From assembly GCF_004011505.1 (NCBI RefSeq), contig NZ_SAUN01000001.1, positions 11,187,501-11,251,500 of the forward strand: a stretch of DNA of 64,000 nucleotides, read 5' to 3'. Position 1 is the stretch's first letter; each line of letters begins with the position of its first letter. The notes below the pieces were generated by a model. The model did no database searches. It was not told where the DNA came from and was given only the letters and a program-made list of their open reading frames with translations. The translations under genes were made by a program, and so were the position numbers. This document shows, in pieces, positions 59,200 to 64,000 of this stretch. The DNA comes from Nonomuraea polychroma. GTDB lineage: Bacteria > Actinomycetota > Actinomycetes > Streptosporangiales > Streptosporangiaceae.

Positions 59200-60543
59200 A
59201 TGCGGAGATCCACCGGCCTCTTAATCGCATCCGTGATCGGCGTCTCGGCCACCGCCTGCGGGTCCAGCGAAGCGCCCTCGTCGTCATCCGCGAACTCCGT
59301 GACGATCACGGTGGCCTGCCGGCCCGCCAAATCCGCGCCCAAGGAGCGGCAGGCCTGGAACGCGGACGTGGCCGAGTTCATGAAGGCGCACCCCGGCGTG
59401 ACGGTCAAGAGCACGGACCAGCAGCCGTGCTTCGACCCCAAGACGTTCGGCCCCAAACTGGCGGGCGGCCAGATGGAGACCGTCTTCGTGGTGCCCGTCA
59501 CCAACTACGACGACGTCATCGCCCAGGGCCAGGCACTCGACGTCACCCCGTACACCAGCACGATCAAGAACTGGAACGACCTGCGCCCCGACGTACGCGA
59601 GCTGGTCACCAAGGACGGCAAGGTGTACGGCGTCCCCAACGTGCACTACAGCGTCGGCCTGGTCTACAACCGCGCCCTGTTCACCAAGGCCGGCCTCGAC
59701 CCGAACACTCCGCCCAAGACGTGGGCCGAGGTCCGCGAGGCGGCGAAGAAGATAGCCGCTCTCGGCCCCGGCTTCGTCGGCTACGGCGAGTACTCCGGCG
59801 GCAACACCGGCGGCTGGCACTTCACCCAGGCCATCTACGGCCGCGGCGGCGCCATCCTGACCCCGGACAACAAGAAGGCGGCGTTCAACTCGCCCGAGGG
59901 CAAGGCCGTGCTGCAGAACCTGCACGACATGCGCTGGGTCGACAACAGCATGGGCAGCAAGCTCCTCGTCGGCTGGGAGTCGCTGATGATGGCGATGGGC
60001 AGCGGCAAGGTCGGCATGATGCTCGGCGCCCCCGACGTGGTCACGGACGTGGTCAACAAGTTCAAGGGCAACGTCGCCGACTACGGCATCACCGGCTTCC
60101 CCGAGGCCAAGGCGTCGCTGAGCGGCGGCGAGGCGTACATGATCAACCCGAAGGCCACGCCCGAGCAGGCCAAGGCCGGCATGGCGTGGATCGACTTCCG
60201 CTTCAACACCGTCGGCAAGGGCCGCTTCGACTTCGCCCGCGGCAAGGCCAACGGCAACCCGGTCGGCGTGCCCGACAACGACGTGTACGGCGACTCGCCC
60301 ACCGGCAAGGCCATCCAGGCCGACCGGGTGAAGAACGCCTCGCTGCCGGTCACGAACTACGAGCCGTACGTGCAGGCCGCGGCCACCATCCCGCCGAAGG
60401 CCGAGCCCGTGCACGCGCAGGAGCTGTACGCCATCCTCGACGTGGTCATGTCAGGTGTGCTGAGCCGGAAGGACGCCAACATCGACCAGCTGCTGGCCGA
60501 CGCCGAGACCAAGACCAACACGATGCTGGCGGCCAAGGGCTGA
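59200..60543 (+). CDS. Sugar-binding lipoprotein of the alpha-glucan locus
   Basis: A 447-residue family 1 binding lipoprotein; lipobox TAC with Cys20, Ser-rich linker, then VTITVACRPAKSAPKERQAW. A GVPNVHYSVGLVYNRALF segment is typical of sugar binders. AAGGG precedes the ATG. The mature start has extra cysteines (VACRP and QQPCFDP) that could form a disulfide, unusual for the family. It is the first gene of the importer operon and likely binds oligosaccharides released by the GH87 enzyme. Confidence 0.92.
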   Translation: MRRSTGLLIASVIGVSATACGSSEAPSSSSANSVTITVACRPAKSAPKERQAWNADVAEFMKAHPGVTVKSTDQQPCFDPKTFGPKLAGGQMETVFVVPVTNYDDVIAQGQALDVTPYTSTIKNWNDLRPDVRELVTKDGKVYGVPNVHYSVGLVYNRALFTKAGLDPNTPPKTWAEVREAAKKIAALGPGFVGYGEYSGGNTGGWHFTQAIYGRGGAILTPDNKKAAFNSPEGKAVLQNLHDMRWVDNSMGSKLLVGWESLMMAMGSGKVGMMLGAPDVVTDVVNKFKGNVADYGITGFPEAKASLSGGEAYMINPKATPEQAKAGMAWIDFRFNTVGKGRFDFARGKANGNPVGVPDNDVYGDSPTGKAIQADRVKNASLPVTNYEPYVQAAATIPPKAEPVHAQELYAILDVVMSGVLSRKDANIDQLLADAETKTNTMLAAKG

Positions 60544-60554
60544 CCTTGAAAGAC

Positions 60555-61415
60555 ATGGTGAGGCGCAATCTGACGGCCTACGGGTTCCTCTGCGCGGCGC
60601 TGTTCTGCTTCACGGTGTTCGCCTGGTATCCGATGGTCAGGGAGTTCATTCTGAGCTTCCAGAAGACCGACCTGATCAACCCGCCGACCTGGGTGGGACT
60701 GGACAACTTCAAGGCCGCCGTCCAGGACCCGGCCTTCGGCGAGGCCTGGCTGAACACCGTGGAGTTCACGGTGCTGGCACTGCTGTGCGGCTATGCCGTG
60801 CCGTTCGTCGTCGCGCTCGTGCTCAACGAGCTGCGCCACGCCCGCGCCTACCTGAGGTTCGTGGTCTACCTGCCGGTCATGCTGCCGCCGATCGTGGCCG
60901 TGCTGCTGTTCCAGTGGTTCTACGATCCGGGGCCCGGGCTGTTCAACCAGATACTCGGCTTCTTCCATCTGCCGCCGCTGGCCTGGCTGGACAGCTCGTC
61001 GACCGCGCTGATCTCGCTGGTCCTCGTCTCCACGTGGATGAACATGGGCAGCGCGACCCTGATCTACCTGGCCGCGCTGCAGAACATCCCACCCGAGTTG
61101 TACGAGGCCGCCGAGCTCGACGGGGCCGGGATCCTCAAGCGCGTCCGGCACGTCACGATCCCGCAGACGCGGCTGATCCTGCTGCTCATGCTGATGCTGC
61201 AGATCGTGGCGACCATGCAGGTGTTCATCGAGCCGTACATGCTCACCGGCGGCGGCCCGGAGAACGCGACCGTGAGCGTGGCGTACCTGATGTATCAGTT
61301 CGCCTTCTCGCAGATGAACTACGGCCAGGCCGGGGCGCTCGGCATGCTGCTCATGCTCGCCCTGCTCGTCTTCGCCGCCGTCCAGCTCCGCACCACCCGG
61401 GAGGACAAGCCGTGA
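60555..61415 (+). CDS. Sugar ABC transporter permease, MalF type
   Basis: A 286-residue permease with about six spans, beginning AYGFLCAALFCFTVFAWYP. EAA loop ELYEAAELDGAGILKRVRHV. ATG 60555 is preferred over the in-frame TTG 60546. It follows the binding protein by 11 bp and overlaps the next permease (GTGA). No ATPase gene follows. Confidence 0.91.
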   Translation: MVRRNLTAYGFLCAALFCFTVFAWYPMVREFILSFQKTDLINPPTWVGLDNFKAAVQDPAFGEAWLNTVEFTVLALLCGYAVPFVVALVLNELRHARAYLRFVVYLPVMLPPIVAVLLFQWFYDPGPGLFNQILGFFHLPPLAWLDSSSTALISLVLVSTWMNMGSATLIYLAALQNIPPELYEAAELDGAGILKRVRHVTIPQTRLILLLMLMLQIVATMQVFIEPYMLTGGGPENATVSVAYLMYQFAFSQMNYGQAGALGMLLMLALLVFAAVQLRTTREDKP

Positions 61416-62338
61416 TCGCCATCGGCGCGGACGTGGCGGCCAGGCGCAGACGCAAGAGGGCGCCGAAGCCCATTCACGTGCAGTTCCGCACGATCGTCTC
61501 GCCGCACCAGCTCAACAGCCGGTGGGGGCGGCGGATCTACTGGCTCGTCCTGGTCGCGGTCGTCGTCCTGTTCACCCTGGCCTTCGTCTTCCCGCTCTAC
61601 TGGATGATCACCGGCGCCATGAAGACGCCGGAGGAGATCGCCGAGATGCCGCCGACGCTCTTCCCTGAGGATCCGGCGTTCGGCAACTTCTTCGAGGCGT
61701 GGGAGCTGTTCGACATCGGCACGCTGCTGGCGAACACCGCCTACTACTCGCTGGGAGCCTGGCTGTTCTGCATGGCGGTGGACGTCACGGCGGCGTACGC
61801 GCTGTCGAAGCTGCGGCCGATGTTCGGCAACGTCATCCTCGGCGCGATGCTGGCCACGCTGATGATCCCGCCGATGGTGATCCTCATCCCGCTCTACGTC
61901 ACCATCGTGGACCTGGGATTGCTCAACAATCCATGGGGGTTGTGGTTCCCCGCGGCGGCCAACGGCTTCAACATCTTCCTGCTCAAGCGGTTCTTCGACT
62001 CCATACCGCGGGAGCTGATCGAGGCGGCGCAGATCGACGGCGCGGGGCCGCTGCGGGTCCTGTGGTCGGTGGTGCTGCCGGTCTCCAGGCCGATCCTCGG
62101 TGTGGTGTCCATCTTCACGATCGTCACCGCGTTCAAGGACTTCGTCCTGCCGCTGCTGGTCATGACCGACAGCGAGAAGATGACGATCAGCGTGGGCCTG
62201 TCGCAGACGGCCGGGGCGGTGACCCAGAACCAGGTCATGGGCGGCCTCGTCATCGCCGGCATCCCCATGATCATCGTTTTCTTCGTCTTCCAACGGCACA
62301 TCATGGCGGGACTCACCGCCGGGAGCATCAAGGGATGA
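61412..62338 (+). CDS. Sugar ABC transporter permease, MalG type
   Basis: A 308-residue permease with a basic N-terminus (ARRRRKRAPK) before the first span IYWLVLVAVVVLFTLAFVFP. EAA loop ELIEAAQIDGAGPLRVLWSV. GTG overlaps the previous stop. Four bases separate it from the GH13 gene, so import and hydrolysis genes are in one transcript. Confidence 0.91.
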   Translation: MIAIGADVAARRRRKRAPKPIHVQFRTIVSPHQLNSRWGRRIYWLVLVAVVVLFTLAFVFPLYWMITGAMKTPEEIAEMPPTLFPEDPAFGNFFEAWELFDIGTLLANTAYYSLGAWLFCMAVDVTAAYALSKLRPMFGNVILGAMLATLMIPPMVILIPLYVTIVDLGLLNNPWGLWFPAAANGFNIFLLKRFFDSIPRELIEAAQIDGAGPLRVLWSVVLPVSRPILGVVSIFTIVTAFKDFVLPLLVMTDSEKMTISVGLSQTAGAVTQNQVMGGLVIAGIPMIIVFFVFQRHIMAGLTAGSIKG

Positions 62339-62342
62339 GCGC

Positions 62343-63851
62343 ATGTCGCAAACGTGGTGGCGGGGGGCCGCGATTTACCAGGTCTACCTGCGGAGTTTCG
62401 CCGACGGGAACGGTGACGGCGTGGGTGACCTCGCCGGCCTGCGCTCCCGCCTGCCGTACCTGAAAGACCTCGGGATCGACGCGATCTGGCTCAACCCGTG
62501 GTATCCGTCGCCGATGGCCGACGGCGGCTACGACGTGGCCGACTACCGCGACATCGAGCCGGTCTTCGGCACGCTGGCCGAGGCCGGGCGGTTCATCGAG
62601 GAGGCACACGAGCTCGACATCAAGGTCATCATCGACGTGGTGCCGAACCACAGCTCGACGCGGAGCGCCTGGTTCCAGGAGGCGCTGGCGGACCCGGCGG
62701 CCCGCGACCGGTTCTGGTTCGCCGACGAGCCGCCGAACGACTGGCAGTCGATCTTCGGTGGGCCGGCCTGGACACAGGTGCCCGACGGGCAGTGGTACCT
62801 GCACCTGTTCGCCCCCGAGCAGCCCGACTTCAACTGGGCCAACCCCGACGTGCACCGGGAGTTCGAGGACGTGCTGCGGTTCTGGTTCGAGCGCGGCGTG
62901 GACGGCTTCCGCATCGACTCGGCGGCCCTGCTGTTCAAGTCCGACACCGGCTACGAAGACCTCGACGAGGTCCACGACGTCTACCGCCGGTGGCGCGAGG
63001 TGGCCGACGAGTACGGCGAGCGCGTCCTGATCGGGGAGGTCTGGCTCCCAGATCAGGAGCGTTTCGCCCGCTACCTGCGCCCCGACGAGCTGCACACGGC
63101 GTTCAACTTCGACTTCCTGTCCTGCCCATGGGAGGCGGCCGAGCTGCGCCGCGTGATCGACCTGACCCTGGCCACCCACACGCCCATCGGCGCCCCGCCG
63201 ACCTGGGTGTTGTCCAACCACGACGTGACCAGGCCGGTCACCCGTTACGGCCGCGCCGACACCGCGTTCCAGCACGGCGGCCGCCTCCACGGCGCCCCGT
63301 CCGACCTGGAGCTCGGCTACCGCCGCGCCCGCGCGGCCGCGTTGTTGTCGATGGCGCTGCCCGGCTCGGTCTACGTCTACCAGGGAGAGGAGCTCGGCCT
63401 GCCGGAGGTGGAGGACCTTCCTGACGAGCTGCGCCAGGACCCGATGTACGCCAGGTCCGGCGGAGCCAACCCCGGCAGGGACGGCTGCCGTGTCCCGCTG
63501 CCGTGGTCGGGGGAGGAGCCGCCGTTCGGCTTCGGCGGCGGCACGCCCTGGCTTCCGCAACCCGAGGGCTGGCGCAAGCTGACGGCCGAGGCCCAGCGTA
63601 CGGACCTGGGCTCGATGCTCAACCTGTACCGCACGGCGTTGCGCATCCGCAGGGAGTCGCTGGGGGACGGGACGTTGACCTGGCTGCCGACGACCGGCCA
63701 GGTCCTCGCCTTCCGCCGGGACTCCGGCCTGACCTGCGTCACCAACCTGGGCCCCGAGCCGATCGGCCTGCCCCCGGGCACGGTCGTCCTGGCGAGCGGC
63801 CCTCTGGAGGACGGCGCCCTGCCTGCCGACACCACGGTGTGGCTGGCGTGA
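62343..63851 (+). CDS. GH13 alpha-glucosidase, intracellular
   Basis: A 502-residue alpha-amylase-family enzyme without signal peptide. The active site is complete: Asp192 (GFRIDSAAL), Glu232 (LIGEVWL), Asp294 (LSNHDVTR); VVPNHSS and YQVYLRSFADGNGDGVGDL are typical of alpha-glucosidase/oligo-1,6-glucosidase subfamilies. It should release glucose from imported alpha-glucosides. Linkage preference cannot be read with certainty; the cluster suggests alpha-1,3-linked (nigerose-type) or mixed substrates. Last gene of the operon. Confidence 0.93.
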   Translation: MSQTWWRGAAIYQVYLRSFADGNGDGVGDLAGLRSRLPYLKDLGIDAIWLNPWYPSPMADGGYDVADYRDIEPVFGTLAEAGRFIEEAHELDIKVIIDVVPNHSSTRSAWFQEALADPAARDRFWFADEPPNDWQSIFGGPAWTQVPDGQWYLHLFAPEQPDFNWANPDVHREFEDVLRFWFERGVDGFRIDSAALLFKSDTGYEDLDEVHDVYRRWREVADEYGERVLIGEVWLPDQERFARYLRPDELHTAFNFDFLSCPWEAAELRRVIDLTLATHTPIGAPPTWVLSNHDVTRPVTRYGRADTAFQHGGRLHGAPSDLELGYRRARAAALLSMALPGSVYVYQGEELGLPEVEDLPDELRQDPMYARSGGANPGRDGCRVPLPWSGEEPPFGFGGGTPWLPQPEGWRKLTAEAQRTDLGSMLNLYRTALRIRRESLGDGTLTWLPTTGQVLAFRRDSGLTCVTNLGPEPIGLPPGTVVLASGPLEDGALPADTTVWLA

Positions 63852-63858
63852 CGTACGG

Positions 63859-64000
63859 CTGATCATTGCCCAGCCAGAAGTCCCGCATGGGTCCGGCCGA
63901 GACCGGCAGCGCCACGAAAGGCTCCCCGGTGACCTCGGCGAACGCGACCACGGCATGGGAGGCGAGCCGGCGCCCGGCAGGCAGCGCCACCCACCGGTCC
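63859..64000 (-). pseudogene. LysR-type regulator fragment, truncated at its 3-prime side
   Basis: Reading in from the right edge, ALPAGRRLA, GEPFVALPVSAGPMRDFWLG resembles the effector-binding domain of LysR regulators. Homology stops at about 63859, eight bases beyond the GH13 stop codon. After that the frame is only the complement of the GH13 3-prime end until a stop at 63739. The domain's last part is therefore missing; the N-terminus lies outside the window. Confidence 0.6.

Noticed and set aside
63739..63858. C-terminal continuation of the LysR-like frame
   Set aside because: This part is only the complement of the GH13 gene end and has no LysR-like pattern, so the fragment is taken to end near 63859.

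Overview
The window is high-GC actinobacterial chromosome. Many genes start with GTG, and ATGA/GTGA start-stop overlaps are frequent. Actinomycete markers include a SARP/AfsR-type regulator, SigE-family ECF sigma factor, CGNR zinc-finger protein, DinB/mycothiol-type proteins, a DtxR/IdeR-type iron box and a cysteine-free L31 with a Zur-like box. Gene content suggests a saprophytic filamentous actinomycete of the Streptosporangiaceae (Nonomuraea-like) or a relative; the genus is inference only. I see no rRNA, tRNA, CRISPR array, phage or plasmid genes.

Layout. 0-7 kb: LacI-controlled carbohydrate operon (two permeases, binding lipoprotein, Gfo/Idh/MocA oxidoreductase, alpha/beta hydrolase), divergent from a cut-off epimerase and closed by a strong bidirectional terminator. 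7-14 kb: leftward glycerol-type ABC importer (glpS-glpT-glpP-glpQ-DUF2160-glpV) with a tnpB relic lodged between the last two genes. 14-20 kb: SDR, DUF4434 protein, arginase-fold enzyme, CGNR regulator, sigma factor with a membrane partner. 19.7-20.8 kb: remains of two toxin-antitoxin modules. 20.8-24.2 kb: efeUOB iron-uptake operon behind an iron box. 24.2-29.9 kb: second LacI-controlled sugar ABC operon ending in a GH5 glycosidase, with paired CGAAASTTTCG operators. 30-45 kb: housekeeping and accessory genes (GrpB, Ser/Thr kinase, MazG-like, MFS with divergent SARP regulator, SRPBCC, amidohydrolase, esterase, AlkB, a complete IS605-type tnpB element, lipase, lipoprotein, DinB). 45-54 kb: recQ, MFS, SDR, rpmE2, DUF1152, small membrane proteins, a degenerate DUF4344 protein, a secreted protein and an atypical PfkB protein. 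54.4-63.9 kb: alpha-glucan locus.

The alpha-glucan locus is the best candidate for a coherent new system. A secreted multidomain GH87-type alpha-1,3-glucanase, a LacI regulator, a sugar ABC importer and an intracellular GH13 alpha-glucosidase sit together. The glucanase gene and the importer operon, about 1.4 kb apart on opposite strands, carry almost the same promoter: a CGAAATATTGCG block containing the -35, a 17-bp spacer and TATGGT. Together these suggest extracellular cleavage of alpha-1,3-glucan (fungal wall glucan or bacterial mutan), import of nigero-oligosaccharides and intracellular hydrolysis under one LacI switch. On the right the locus abuts a truncated LysR gene.

Three of the four sugar-type ABC importers have no ATPase gene nearby and probably share a distant MsiK-type ATPase; only the glycerol system carries its own pair.
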